Source: Mikania micrantha (Eukaryota; Streptophyta; Magnoliopsida; Asterales; Asteraceae). From it: a DNA stretch of 64,000 nucleotides. Within the stretch, counting starts at the first letter, position 1. Each line of letters starts with the position of its first letter. Below, piece by piece: positions 21,344 to 31,907 of the stretch. The notes beneath the pieces are model-generated. The model ran no database searches and had not been told where the DNA came from. It saw only the letters and a program-made list of their open reading frames with translations. A program made the translations under genes and the position numbers. Location of the stretch: contig CM018680.1 in the NCBI GenBank assembly GCA_009363875.1, positions 75,581,811-75,645,810 on the forward strand, read 5' to 3'.

Positions 21344-21730
21344 ATGGCAGATCGAGGCGAACAGTATCAGCTAGCTCCTCATGATATGAGGGATGGTACT
21401 CCGAGCTCTAGCTCAGCACCGGATTCAGATTCTTCGGAGGCATCGACTGCAGCCTCACGAGCTCCATCTGTAGTGCCACAGGCACAACCAGCATTACCAC
21501 ATTCACCATTAGAGCCTAGACCAGTTACACCACCACCACCAGCACTTCCTATCATACCTAGTCCTCCTCACTCACCTCCGGTTGATCCCGTTGCGGATCG
21601 GATGCAGAGTATATCACCTCCTAGGGTACCCGTTTGGGACGGGTTGCGGCGTATGCGGGGTCAAGCCCGCAAGACCACAGGACTACCTCCCCGGAAGCAT
21701 AGTGGTGATGTCTCTGACAATTGTGATTAG
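21344..21730 (+). pseudogene. Truncated second copy of the extra ORF
   Basis: Matches 12473-12828 (codons 1 to about 118) with very few changes, including Leu to Pro in the Pro-rich segment. Homology stops at 21699 and the frame runs about ten further unrelated codons to a stop at 21730. The coiled coil, Trp-rich part and membrane segment are missing. The cut coincides with the right border of the tandem gypsy array. Confidence 0.9.
21692..21717. other. Right junction: inverted 26-bp LTR filler
   Basis: The 26 bases here are the exact reverse complement of LTR positions 12033-12058 (also 20904-20929). The first eight, cggaagca, are shared by the extra-ORF copy being left and by the inverted LTR being joined; the remaining 18 come only from the LTR minus strand. 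The sequence then changes to unrelated DNA. Microhomology plus short templated inverted filler is typical of template switching during break repair. Confidence 0.8.
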
Positions 21731-22101
21731 TTTTCTAAGTTTTATCCACACTGGAGGTTTTCTATGGAACTCGTATTAAACAATCAATTTAAAAAAAATT
21801 CATGATTTTTATATTTAGCTTAGAAATGGTATAAACAAAGAAATTTTTTTAATAAAAATATGTAGATTATGAAGTTACGTATATGTAACCAAAAAAGTTA
21901 CATATATGTAACTCATATATGTAATCAAGGAGTTACACATATGTACTAACATGAGTTACATATATTTTTTTATTTTTGTTAACAGATCTAACCTTATAAT
22001 AAAAAAAATGAAAAATAAAAAACGAAAAATGAAATTGATTGTGATGACAATTGTGATTAGTTTTCTAAGTTTTATCCACACTGGAAGTTTTCTATGGAAC
22101 T
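21715..22101. repeat. 55-bp direct repeats flanking an AT-rich palindrome cluster
   Basis: The block starting gacaattgtgattagttttc and ending ctatggaactc occurs at about 21715-21769 and again at about 22047-22101 with one difference. Between them lies AT-rich DNA with several variants of the palindrome gttacatatatgtaac (about 21873-21965). I infer a local duplication or an uncharacterised element bounded by the direct repeats. No gene. Confidence 0.65.
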
Positions 22102-22188
22102 CTCCCATATATATATATATATGTATATATATATGTATATATATACATATGTGTGTGTGTGTGCGTGTGTGAGTAGTCACCAATGGAA

Positions 22189-22440
22189 ATTTAGACAATA
22201 TATGATTATTTTTTTAATATAAAATATGATTAAAATTTGTATAATTTAATACTTAAAGTAACAAAATAATAATAAAATTTCTTTAGATACTATTTTTTTT
22301 CTTCAAATTTTGCTTCTTTAAACATCTTGTTTAAAAACTATTTTTTAAAATTTTATATTTATAATAATTTGTTTATATTTCTATTTTCTAATGTATTAAA
22401 AATATTTTCTAATACGTGTTTTTCATAATAAATATGTGTT
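22189..22440. mobile_element. Remnant related to the Helitron at 58935
   Basis: About 250 bp matching 58999-59246 with moderate divergence (words aaatttagacaatat, gtataatttaatactt, tttctttaaaca, taatgtattaaaaa in the same order). The hairpin and CTAG end are missing on the left, where a TG/TA microsatellite (22107-22175) abuts. Decayed and non-coding. Confidence 0.55.
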
Positions 22441-23027
22441 TACACATACCTTTCCCTCAATCAATGATCAAGTGTGTGTGTGTGCGCAAAAATAAAATCG
22501 TTTTTAATTTCTAATGTTTTATTAACACATCTATTTCTTTAGTTATTAATTGAAGTTCTTGCAACTTTTTTATGGCAAATATAGTATCAATTTTACTTTG
22601 GCCAAATATGGAACCTTGGAGAAGAGTCTTTAACTGAATCATTTTTCATGTGAACGTTACTTAAATTTAGATCTTTTTACTATTTAATTTTATCTATTAC
22701 AAAAAAAAAAAAAATTAAATTGACATTAAATTGTGGGGATCTCAAGAAAAGAAAGAAGTTCATGCTTGTGTTGTGAAAGGGGCATACCCACACCCACATG
22801 GTGGCCCTTAGGTAAGTTGGCCTACCACATTTAAGTGTGATTAAGATATGACTAAAAACAATGGAACAAAATATATTAATTTAAAATCATATTAATTTAT
22901 TATTATTTTTTTTGTATTATTATTTCCTATCTCTAAGGAAATCTATAAATGAGATATTTTATTGTATTTTCAAAATACGATAGCCAAAGCATGTCCTAAA
23001 GGTAAGTCAAGAAAATTTTTAAAATAA

Positions 23028-23078
<51 letters not shown>

Positions 23079-23080
23079 AT
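22441..23080. other. Intergenic DNA, no gene seen
   Basis: AT-rich with stops throughout. It ends in a long TA microsatellite (about 23030-23080) that abuts foldback element D1. Confidence 0.6.
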
Positions 23081-24308
23081 AGGTTTGAATCCTTTGAAAA
23101 CCCGATCTTAAAGAGAAAACCCTTAAACCCTACGTGGACCGTTAGATCAAAGTTATTTTAGATTTTAATTAATTAATCAGAAAAAACATGCAGTCCACAA
23201 TTAAAGGTGAATATTTTATTGGGTTTTTAAGAGTAAATTTACTCTTTTACCCTTTGAGGGGTATAATTGACTTTGTCTTTTTTCTCTCTCTCCTCTCTCC
23301 TCTCTCATCTCTCCTCTCTCTCCACTCTCCTCTATATATATAATTTATATATTTAATTTTCCAGAATACTACACATGTGTAGTGTTTTATTTTTTGGTTA
23401 AAAAATTAATTTTTAAATATTACAACTACAAAAATGTATAATTTTCATACAAAAAAAAGTCATATTTTATTAAAAAAAAAAAAATATGCGCATTATAGGT
23501 ATTGCTTTACAAGGTGTACTTTATGCACTAAAAGTTGTACATTTTTTATACTACACATGTGTACTTTTTCATATTTTATAGGTGTTGCTTGACAAGGTGT
23601 ACTTTAAGCAGTAAAATTTGTACATTTTTAAAACTACACATGTGTAGTTTTCAGATATCATATATGTTTGCTTGACGAATTGTACTTGACGTAGTAAAAC
23701 TTGTACATGTCTATTGCTACACATGTGTAGTTTTTCAGATCTTATAGTAGTGTTTAGATCAACTGTATTGTTTGTTGTAAAATTTGTACATTTTTATTTT
23801 ACACATGTGTAGTGTTTTATTTTATATAATGACTTTTTTAAAAACATGTGGTCCACATTTTTATTGTTTGTTTTTTAAAAAAAATAATGACTTTTTTTGT
23901 GTATGAAAATATTCATTTTTGTAGTTGTAATATTTTAAAAAAATATTTTTTAACCAAAAAAATAAAACACTACACATGTGTAGTATTCTGGAAAATAAAA
24001 TATATAAATTATATATAGAGAGAGGAGAAAGAGGAGAGAGAAGAAAAAAAGAGAGAGAGATGAGAGAGAATCTGGTTAAAAAAATAAAGAGAGAGGAGAG
24101 AGAGAGAGAGAATATGGTTAATTAATGAAGAGAGAGGAGAGAGGAGAGATAATCTGGTTAATTAATAAAGAGAGATGATAGTTAGTGAAAATACCATTAT
24201 ACCCTTTTTATTTTATTAATTGAAATATAAAATAAGTTTGATCTAAGGGTTGAGATTGAGTTTAAGGGTTTTTTCTTTAAGATCGGGTTTTCATTTGATT
24301 CAAATCCT
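23081..24308. mobile_element. Large foldback element, family D, copy 1
   Basis: 1228 bp bounded by TA tracts, starting aggtttgaatcc and ending ggttttcatttgattcaaatcct-type inverted sequence. Both arms hold CT-rich (left, about 23280-23335) or GA-rich (right, about 24015-24165) tracts that are complementary. The centre contains six copies of the palindrome core acacatgtgt (first at 23368-23383, last at 23969-23984) spaced about 70-190 bp. No ORF. Copy D2 follows in direct orientation after 40 bp of TA. Confidence 0.8.
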
Positions 24309-24314
24309 ATATAT

Positions 24315-24348
<34 letters not shown>

Positions 24349-24349
<1 letters not shown>

Positions 24350-25594
24350 GGGTTTGAATCATTTGAAAACCCGATGTTAAAGAGAAAACCCTTAAACCCT
24401 ACGTGGACCGTTAGATCAAAGTTATTTTAGATTTTAATTAATTAATCAGAAAAAACATGTGGTTCACAATTAAAGGTGAATATTTTATTGGGGTTTTTAA
24501 GAGTAAATTTACTTTTTTACACTTTGAGGGAATAATTGATTTTTTCTTTTTTTTCTTCTCTCTCCTCTCTCCTCTTTCCTCTCTCATCTCTCCTCTCTCT
24601 CCACTCTCTACTATATATATATAATTTATATATTTAATTTTACAGAATACTACACATGTGTAGTGTTTTATTTTTTGGTTAAAAAAATATTTTTTAAATA
24701 TTACAACTACAAAAGTGTATAATTTTCATACAAAAAAAGTCATATTTTATTAAAAACAAAAAATATGCGCATTATAGGTATTGTTTTACAAGGTGTACTT
24801 TATGCACTAAAAGTTGTACATTTTTATACTACACATGTGTACTTTTTCAGATTTTATAGGTGTTGCTTGACAAGGTGTACTTTAGGCAGTAAAATTTTGT
24901 ACATTTTTAAAACTACACATGTGTAGTTTTCAGATATCATACATGTTTGCTTGACGAACTGTACTTTACGTAGTAAAACTTGTACATGTTTATTGCTACA
25001 CATGTGTAGTTTTTCAGATCTTATAGTACTGTTTAGATCAAGTGTATTGTTTGTTGTAAAATTTGTACATTTTTATTTCACACATGTGTAGTGTTTTATT
25101 TTATATAATGACTTTTTTAAAATCATGTGGTCCACATTTTTATTTTTCGTTTTTTTAAAAAAATAATGACTTTTTTTTGTATGAAAATATACATTTTTGT
25201 AGTTGTAATATTTTAAAAAATATTTTTTAACCAAAAAAATAAAACACTACACATGTGTAGTATTCTAAAAAATAAAATATATAAATTATATATATAGAGA
25301 GAGGAGAGATGAGAGAGAAGAAAAAAAAGAGAGATGAGAGGAGAGATGAGAGAAAATCTGGTTAATTAATGAAGAGAGAGGAGAGATGAGAGAATCTGGT
25401 TAATTAATGAAGAGAGAGGAGAGAGAGAGGAGAGAGAATCTGGTTAATTAATAAAGAGAGAGGATAGTTAGTGAAAATACCATTATACCCTTTTTATTTT
25501 ATTAATTGAAATATAAAATAAGTTTGATCTAAGAGTTGAGATTGAGTTTAATGGTTTTCTCTTTAAGATCGGGTTTTCATTTGATTCAAATCCT
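24349..25594. mobile_element. Large foldback element, family D, copy 2
   Basis: 1246 bp, very similar to D1 from end to end and in the same orientation, with the same CT and GA arms and the same acacatgtgt palindromes (24649-24664 through 25246-25261). Differences are scattered single bases and changes in GA tract length. No ORF. The two copies are either a tandem duplication or two insertions into adjacent TA tract. Confidence 0.82.
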
Positions 25595-25604
25595 ATATAT
25601 ATAT

Positions 25605-26002
25605 AGGGAGAGGTTCAAATGTTAACCCTCCCTTATAGCGTTAACCGCTTAACCCTAGCGTTTTTTGCCCGAATCTTAAATTTTTTTTCATGGTTTTTAT
25701 TATGCAAAAATAGGGGGGGTTTCTTTTTTGTGTTTTTGCTAATTCATCACTGTTTAGAAGTTATTGTAAGTGTAAGTTACTTACACTTACTTACATTTAC
25801 TGCATCAGATACGGATTGTAAGTAAGTGTAAGTAACTTACACTTACAATAACTTCTAAACGGTGATGAATTAGCAAAAACACAAAAAAGAAACCCCCCTA
25901 TTTTTGCATAATAAAAACCATGAAAAAAAAATTCAGATTCAGGCAAAAAACGCTAGGGTTAAGCGGTTAACGCTATAAGGGAGGGTTAACATTTGAACCT
26001 CT

Positions 26003-26006
<4 letters not shown>
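25605..26006. mobile_element. Foldback MITE, family B, copy 2
   Basis: About 402 bp, starts agggagaggttcaaatg and ends with its inverse. It matches 5956-6358 along its whole length, including the central gtaagtgtaagttacttaca words. Only TA tract separates it from D2 (left) and element C (right). Confidence 0.85.
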
Positions 26007-26050
<44 letters not shown>

Positions 26051-26052
<2 letters not shown>

Positions 26053-26427
26053 GCTGGAATTTTTAATAACCCACTAAATGCGCGCTAACCCAAATAACTT
26101 TAGCAAGATAAAGTCAAATATTGGTTTTTTTTGAACATCATTGTAAAACATTTTGAACACTATGTCTTTTATGAGTTTGTGTAAATTCATTACCGTTTAC
26201 AAGATAACATCGTTGTAAGTTTTGACTTACAGTAGTAAGTCTTTTTTGCCCAAAACTTACAACGATGTTATCTTTTAAACGGTGATGAATTTACACAAAT
26301 TCATAAAAGAACATAGTGTTCAAAATGTGTTACAATGATGTTCAAAAAAAATCCAAGATTTGGCTTTATCTTGCCAATGTTATTTGGGTTAACGCGCATT
26401 TAGTAGGCTATTAAAAATTCCAAGCCC
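26051..26427. mobile_element. Foldback MITE, family C
   Basis: 377 bp, starts gggctggaatttttaataa and ends ttattaaaaattccaagccc-type inverse. The arms contain gtaaattcattaccgttt and its inverse. TA tracts lie on both sides. Apart from the very ends, the core words (cggtgatgaattt, aacatcgttgtaag) resemble the design of family B, so B and C may be related. Confidence 0.8.
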
Positions 26428-27040
26428 TATATATATATATATATATATATATTCAAACTCAAAATTTAAAGGTTGTTAAACAATATCCAACCATTTTAAT
26501 AAGTAAATCTGGATGTGCTTCAAGTTTGATTAATATGATTTGAAATTTCAATAACCAATTTTATCAAAGTAATTATGATTCTATTTTATTAAATCTTGTT
26601 ATTTAATTTTTTTTTTCATTTTTGAACTAGAAGAAAAATTTTATTAGTTATTAGACTCCATAGCAAAGACTTTAAACCTTAAAGCATGACAGCCCAAGTT
26701 CATACAACTATACTGAACAACCCATTATGGTATTATAATATCCATTGCATAAATAATATACCCATAATAATAGATAGTCATAGTACCGGCCATAATTCCA
26801 TAACCTCGTAGGCTCCTACAGAACATAAAGACCAATATCGACCATGTGGGCTCTTATTATTGGGCCTCATGTCATTTAACAAACAATTCTTTTTTTTGTT
26901 CTTTGGGATTTTGTCACTTTTTTTTTCATTTATCAACATAAACCACCGCTATAGGTTATATGAAAATTCAATTAGAATTAATTTTAAATGTCTTTTCATC
27001 TACAAACACGCTCTCTACTTCGAAAATCATTACACAACCA
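26428..27040. other. Intergenic DNA, no gene seen
   Basis: AT-rich; no frame, repeat or motif I can support beyond the TA tract at its left edge. Confidence 0.6.
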
Positions 27041-27048
27041 CTCAGCAT

Positions 27049-27476
27049 CAATGTTTGAAAACCGGACCGGCCGGTCGGACCGATAACCGCTGGGGGAACC
27101 GGTCCGGTTTGAGGGTTCTGGACCGTTTTGGGCAAACTGACTTGTTGAATCGGTGACACAGCGGTCGGACTGGGAACCGGTGGTTTAACCGGTTTTTTCT
27201 CTTTTTTTGAATATATATATATATAGGAATTGAATCCAATGCAAACCCAACCTTAGAGAGAAAACCCTTAAACCCTATGTGAACTACTCATTTGGAATCT
27301 TGAAAATAAATATGTGGTCCACATTAACTCACATTAAAAATGATTTGTTTATTCAAAATCTAATTTTTTATTCAGGTTTAATTTGGACCACATATTTATT
27401 TTCAAGATTCCAAATGAGTGGCTCACATAGGGTTTAAGGTTTTTCTCTCTAAGGTTGGGTTTTCATAGGATTCAAT

Positions 27477-27520
<44 letters not shown>

Positions 27521-27603
27521 TCGGTTTCTTAAATCCGGTCCGACTGATCCGACCTTTGACCAATAAGAAGACCGGTTCGTCCGGTCCGGTTCTGAAAACA
27601 TTG
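27049..27603. mobile_element. hAT-type MITE with 8-bp target duplication, interrupted by MITE A
   Basis: Ends are caatgtttgaaaaccgg and the inverse of caatgttttcagaaccgg. The element is flanked by a perfect 8-bp direct repeat ctcagcat at 27041-27048 and 27604-27611. An 8-bp duplication is typical of hAT elements. The body is rich in ccggt words and non-coding. A family A foldback element (27225-27480) is nested inside. A sister copy with its own 8-bp duplication is at 41249-42228. Confidence 0.85.
27225..27480. mobile_element. Foldback MITE, family A, copy 3 (nested)
   Basis: 256 bp inside the hAT MITE, with TA tract on both sides. Its asymmetric centre (tttgtttattcaaaatctaa) is the reverse complement of the centre of the 5662 copy, so it lies in the opposite orientation. 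It must have inserted after the host hAT element. Confidence 0.85.
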
Positions 27604-27611
27604 CTCAGCAT

Positions 27612-28720
27612 GATTAAATTTTACAACCACTTGTCAGAAAGTACCACCTAGATGCTCTATGTGATTTTATAAAAAGTTAAATTTCTATACAAATTAGGGT
27701 TCTCTTGCGCGTCACATAGGGCCAATCAACATAAGCGTCCTAACAACGAACGCTTACACCATATTCTAAATACGAAATGCAACAAAGTCGCATGGATAAA
27801 ACTAATAAAATTAGATAGAAGAACTAAAAATACGAAAAGAAGAAACAAGCAAAAGAAAACCCAAAAATTAGCTAGGCATAGCTTGTTAAAAAATGAAAAC
27901 TATGGGGGAACCGAGGTGTTTTGTGTCACAAAGAAATGCCCTAAACCACCAAGCCACCATACTATTTGTTAGCATGGGTTGAAAACGTTTTTTCATAGGT
28001 TTGGGCATGCCACGTGTACATTGCTTCATGGATTTAGACACGGTTTTAAATATCGAAACGCAAACATGATCTGGAATATCAATACAAACACAAAAACACA
28101 AGGTAATGTTACCACTGTCACATAAAACCATAAGGTGTGTCTAGTTGTAAAATGAGTCATCTCTCTATTATTAAACCTAAAAGCATATCATCATGAAGCT
28201 CATAGTAATTGTAGATGCAACAATAAAGAAAATATTAACAAAATAGACTTGAAACCAAAATATTTAAAGACTTATAGAAAAAATAATAAATAAATAAATA
28301 TAAAAATTCAAATACAAAACCATATCTCAGTAGCGGATATTCTAATATAAAATGCTAGGATGTACCTCGTTGCAAAAGCGCCTCCCCACACCACCGTAAA
28401 GCACGAAAGCACCATAAACAAGGCTAACAACAAACATGATTGCTTAAAATATTTATTGTTATTGAAGACGTGACATATGATCACCCCTTTTATTCTGCAT
28501 ATAACAGGAAGGGAAAACAATATCTAAATAAATACGCACATCCAAATATGTAAATATGGACACGTTCAAAGATGTTCCAAATAAACGTGCAGATAAAGGC
28601 GCGCTAAAAAGACAAACTAAATAATGAAAAACGGTTTTGGTGGTGGGCTCCACATGAAAGGAATTGCACTCATAATCTTAACAGACAGATATGAGGGACC
28701 CATTATAATATATATATATA
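27612..28720. other. Intergenic DNA or LTR U3, no gene seen
   Basis: No credible ORF. The right-hand part (from perhaps 28600) runs without a visible boundary into the TATA box of the LTR fragment that follows, so some of it is probably LTR U3. I could not find the LTR start. Confidence 0.45.
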
Positions 28721-29036
28721 TATAAGGAGAGAGGAATGGAGATCTCTCCCTCATTCCAAAACAATACCATCATCACACATACACACCAAAAATCCCTTGA
28801 GTCATCTTCCTTCCTCAGAGAAAGTACGTTGACATTATATATAAGGAGAGAGGAATGGAGATCTCTCCCTCATTCCAAAACAATACCATCATCACACACA
28901 CACACCAAAAATCCCTTGAGTCATCTTCCTTCCTCAGAGAAAGTACGTTGACATTGCTAAGCTCAACAAAGCATGATGGCATAGAGATCTGTTAGTCGGA
29001 AGGTTGATCTTGATTGTTCCGATTAATACATCTTCA
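28721..29036 (+). repeat. Partial gypsy LTR with duplicated TATA/R segment
   Basis: A 116-bp unit starting tataaggagagaggaatgg occurs twice in tandem (28721-28836 and 28840-28955). It is preceded by a TA-rich TATA region and followed by 80 bp ending cttca, directly before a primer binding site. I infer the R-U5 end of an LTR in which the transcription-start segment has been duplicated. The 5' limit is not identified. Confidence 0.6.
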
Positions 29037-29055
29037 TTGGCGCCATCCGTGGGAC
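29037..29055 (+). promoter_or_regulatory. Primer binding site of Tat/Athila-like type
   Basis: ttggcgccatccgtgggac differs from the tggtatcagagc site used by the other elements here. The ttggcgcc(g/a)tc core is the type found in the Tat/Retand-Athila part of plant Ty3/Gypsy. The family assignment is from memory of that motif and is moderate. Confidence 0.6.
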
Positions 29056-29089
29056 CCAACAGTCTCCTCCGTCGTCATCCTGAGTGTAG

Positions 29090-29653
29090 CATGTCAATCT
29101 CAGGGAATACAACAAACCGGCCATTCTCCTTCGCCTTCACTCCCCCATCCCCATCATACCACAACGGCGACGTGTGGTGCATACAGGAGCACCTGCAACA
29201 ACCCCAATCAAGAGGAGAGATGGTGAGGAGGCGGAGAGCTCATCTTCCGATCATGCGATCCCAAGAGTTTCTGTCCAGCCAACTAGCATAGGTTCTCCGG
29301 TAATCCCCTTCTCATCAAGGGGTGGTGACCAGCACTCCCACTTTTCCATATGGTATGTCCTCACCTTAATTACCTCTGTACTATCCTCAAGCCCCTTTGA
29401 TTCCTCCTTTCAATTATACGCCACCGCAAACATCTGCACAACTAATCATTTGGCTCCATAACTTAGGCCATTAATGTCCTCTGCTTCAGGTGGACCAAAT
29501 CAGGTCCAGGGATCTATACCGTTGGTAGCGAATCCCCTAACACGAGGGGAAACTATGGGGTGATCCCGATGATACCATACGCCCCATACATGCCTAACAC
29601 CCTCATTCACCCTTTCATTCGGTTTTTTTCTACGCTAGGAGGACCTTCAGCTG
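29090..29653 (+). pseudogene. Decayed gag start of a Tat-like gypsy element
   Basis: An ATG near 29092 opens a frame of about 66 codons. After a frame change the downstream part (from about 29174) reads GAPATTPIKRRDGEEAESSS, the charged low-complexity style of Tat gag N-termini. Stops and shifts follow. The sequence is cut at 29654 by an LTR-like start. Not functional. Confidence 0.5.
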
Positions 29654-29991
29654 TCACACCCCCAAATTTCCACTCGTGGTGCCAGTCCACGTGGGTGTGA
29701 CGTGGCCAGGATCACAGCTCATGGTCATATAGAACGACTCTATATGAGTTGTACAATCACATAGCTTTCAAAACAAACAAGTTTTCAACCAAAGCAGCGG
29801 AATAATCAATACATAGCAGCGGAAATAGTTTAATAAAATGAGTAAGTTGCAGCGGAAAGTAAACTGTTTAACAGACACTACAATGTTTAAATTGTTTTCA
29901 AAACATAACAAATGCACACAAGCCTAGGACATGAGTTATATGTAAGCTTGACTCCTTAGTGTGTCCTGGTGAGCGTCCTAGCGTGTGCTCC
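29654..29991 (-). repeat. LTR-like fragment running into the assembly gap
   Basis: Begins tgtcacacccccaaatttcc, the inverted form of a typical gypsy LTR end (compare ...gggggtgtgaca at 12115). On this reading the LTR is on the minus strand. No primer site lies to its left and the right side is lost in the gap, so its extent is unknown. Confidence 0.55.
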
Positions 29992-30091
29992 NNNNNNNNN
30001 NNNNNNNNNNNNNNNNNNNNNNNNNNNNNNNNNNNNNNNNNNNNNNNNNNNNNNNNNNNNNNNNNNNNNNNNNNNNNNNNNNNNNNNNNNN
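29992..30091. other. Assembly gap (100 N)
   Basis: Exactly 100 N, the conventional placeholder for a gap of unknown size. It falls inside LTR-type repeat DNA, so continuity between 29991 and 30092 should not be assumed. Confidence 0.99.
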
Positions 30092-31891
30092 ACATATAAT
30101 TTATGTTCGCATAAATTCACAACCGTATCACATACAATAAAGCATTTATCTACATCATTGTAGATCAAATAAGAGGTCTACTGACATCGTTAGCTCACAC
30201 TCAAGTGTGAACCATTTCAACATGCCTTTACAAGGCATTATCCACACCCATGTGGATTAATATCTATTCGAGAAATTATATTACAACATATAACAACCAA
30301 CACATGGCTTATATCCATGTGAATCACCAATTGAGTTTTGTATGTTCACAATACTTGTGAATCAAGATTGGTTATGAATTATTATACTTGTGGTATATCA
30401 CCATAACACATCACTTGCTCCAGTACACATACTTTATTGAAGTTTTCAATGTTACATCTTAATGGGTCATTCCTACCCATTTAATCAAATAATGTAAACT
30501 AACAAATTTACAGCACTTCTGGCTCGCTCATTATCACACAATAATCAACATATCCAATCTATCGGCTCATCCGATTCCCACACTCTAGTGATTTAATAAC
30601 TCACCACTGGCTCATTCGGCTATTTCCATACAAATTATATTGCATATAACATTCCACACTATAATTTAAATTGGAACTTAACACAACACATACTAATGGG
30701 TCTCCCCATTCAAGTAGTTCCAATCATTAGTTTATGCACACATTCAAATACTCAAGTAGATACATAAACTTTTTTTTTCCACACTACTATTAATCAATTC
30801 GAGGTTCATTACTCTCAATGTTTGCATCTATGAAAATTATTTACTCTTATAATGATTAGACATTGTCCATATTCCTATGGATCAATTCCAATTCAATTCA
30901 CGGATTGTGGTGCTCAACTATATTGCAAGTCACCACAGTCAAAGTCAAATTTCAAGTCCACACATATACACTTGTGGATCAATCAAATAAGAATAGAAGG
31001 TTCTAAGCATCCTTATTACTACATTCATGTAAGACCATGTACAAACAACATACAATTTTCATGATAGTCGATCATATGATAGCATAATCAAATTAAGTCT
31101 TCTTAAAGACTTTGACTCCTCCACTAACCTTAAAAGCAATTAATTACTATCTACTTTCGTAAAGTTTAATTTCTAGTATTCATGATACTACATATGTTGT
31201 TATGGCTCATTGTGCAATACATACAAGTACCACACACATAGCTTTATCTATATTCAATCAATTGATTACTACATATAGTATCTAATTGATTAACCACCCG
31301 TCTTAACACCACATTGTTAATAACCATCACATAGTTCCTAATAGAAACTATAAACAATTCATTACATGAGTTTACTCAATCAATTAAGACTCAAAAGTCG
31401 TTATTTAAAACCTCTATTATCACACATCATCGTGATTAAATTTGTAAATATACTCAAGCCCATTACATGGGTTATCATTCTTTTATTAGTATTTTATTAT
31501 ACTAACAATTTTGTGATTCTATCATCACACATGTTATCTTTATCACTTGTACCTACTATTTCTTTCCTGAAATGAAACGATAGCCTTAACAATACATCCA
31601 TATGGTATGAATATTATTAGACTGGCCAGGCCTAAAAAATACCCATCATATGCTTGTCTATTTAGATTCACCATTTCAAATCGGAATCAAGAAGTTAGGT
31701 TCACATAACATATAACATAATTTCACATAAGTGTGTGACACACAACCATTTAATTTCATTCATAACTACAAAATCTGCTAACCTTGGTTTTCTGCTTCGA
31801 GATCGGTCATGGATCGAACACTTCGTTCCTATTAAGAGCACAAAGATTTGAGTCCAAGTGTTCGCAACTAACTTGAATCCCTCAAACCATT
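30092..31891 (-). repeat. LTR-element DNA with a series of short unlike hairpins
   Basis: No ORF. The right end just before the primer site at 31892 is probably the leader of the minus-strand element. Perfect short inverted repeats recur with different stems: 30196-30209, 30222-30238, 30241-30256, 30301-30321, 30345-30361, 30461-30481, 30561-30575, 30695-30710, 30866-30881, 31095-31112, 31459-31471. Stems are 5-7 bp and loops 2-8 bases, several of them tac. See the finding on this tract. Confidence 0.5.
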
Positions 31892-31904
31892 GGCTCTGAT
31901 ACCA
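31892..31904 (-). promoter_or_regulatory. Primer binding site (minus strand)
   Basis: ggctctgatacca on the plus strand is tggtatcagagcc on the minus strand, the tRNA-iMet type site. It lies three bases from the LTR at 31908, so that LTR is the 5' LTR of a minus-strand element whose internal region lay to the left. Confidence 0.85.
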
Positions 31905-31907
31905 ACT

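Noticed and set aside
12473..21730. Host gene duplication (two copies of the MADRGEQ... ORF)
   Set aside because: The repeat includes pol end, polypurine tract, LTR and primer site, so it is duplication of retroelement sequence, not of a host gene.
29004..29461. Three overlapping frames of 70-95 codons
   Set aside because: They are frame fragments of one decayed gag start after a primer binding site, not separate genes.
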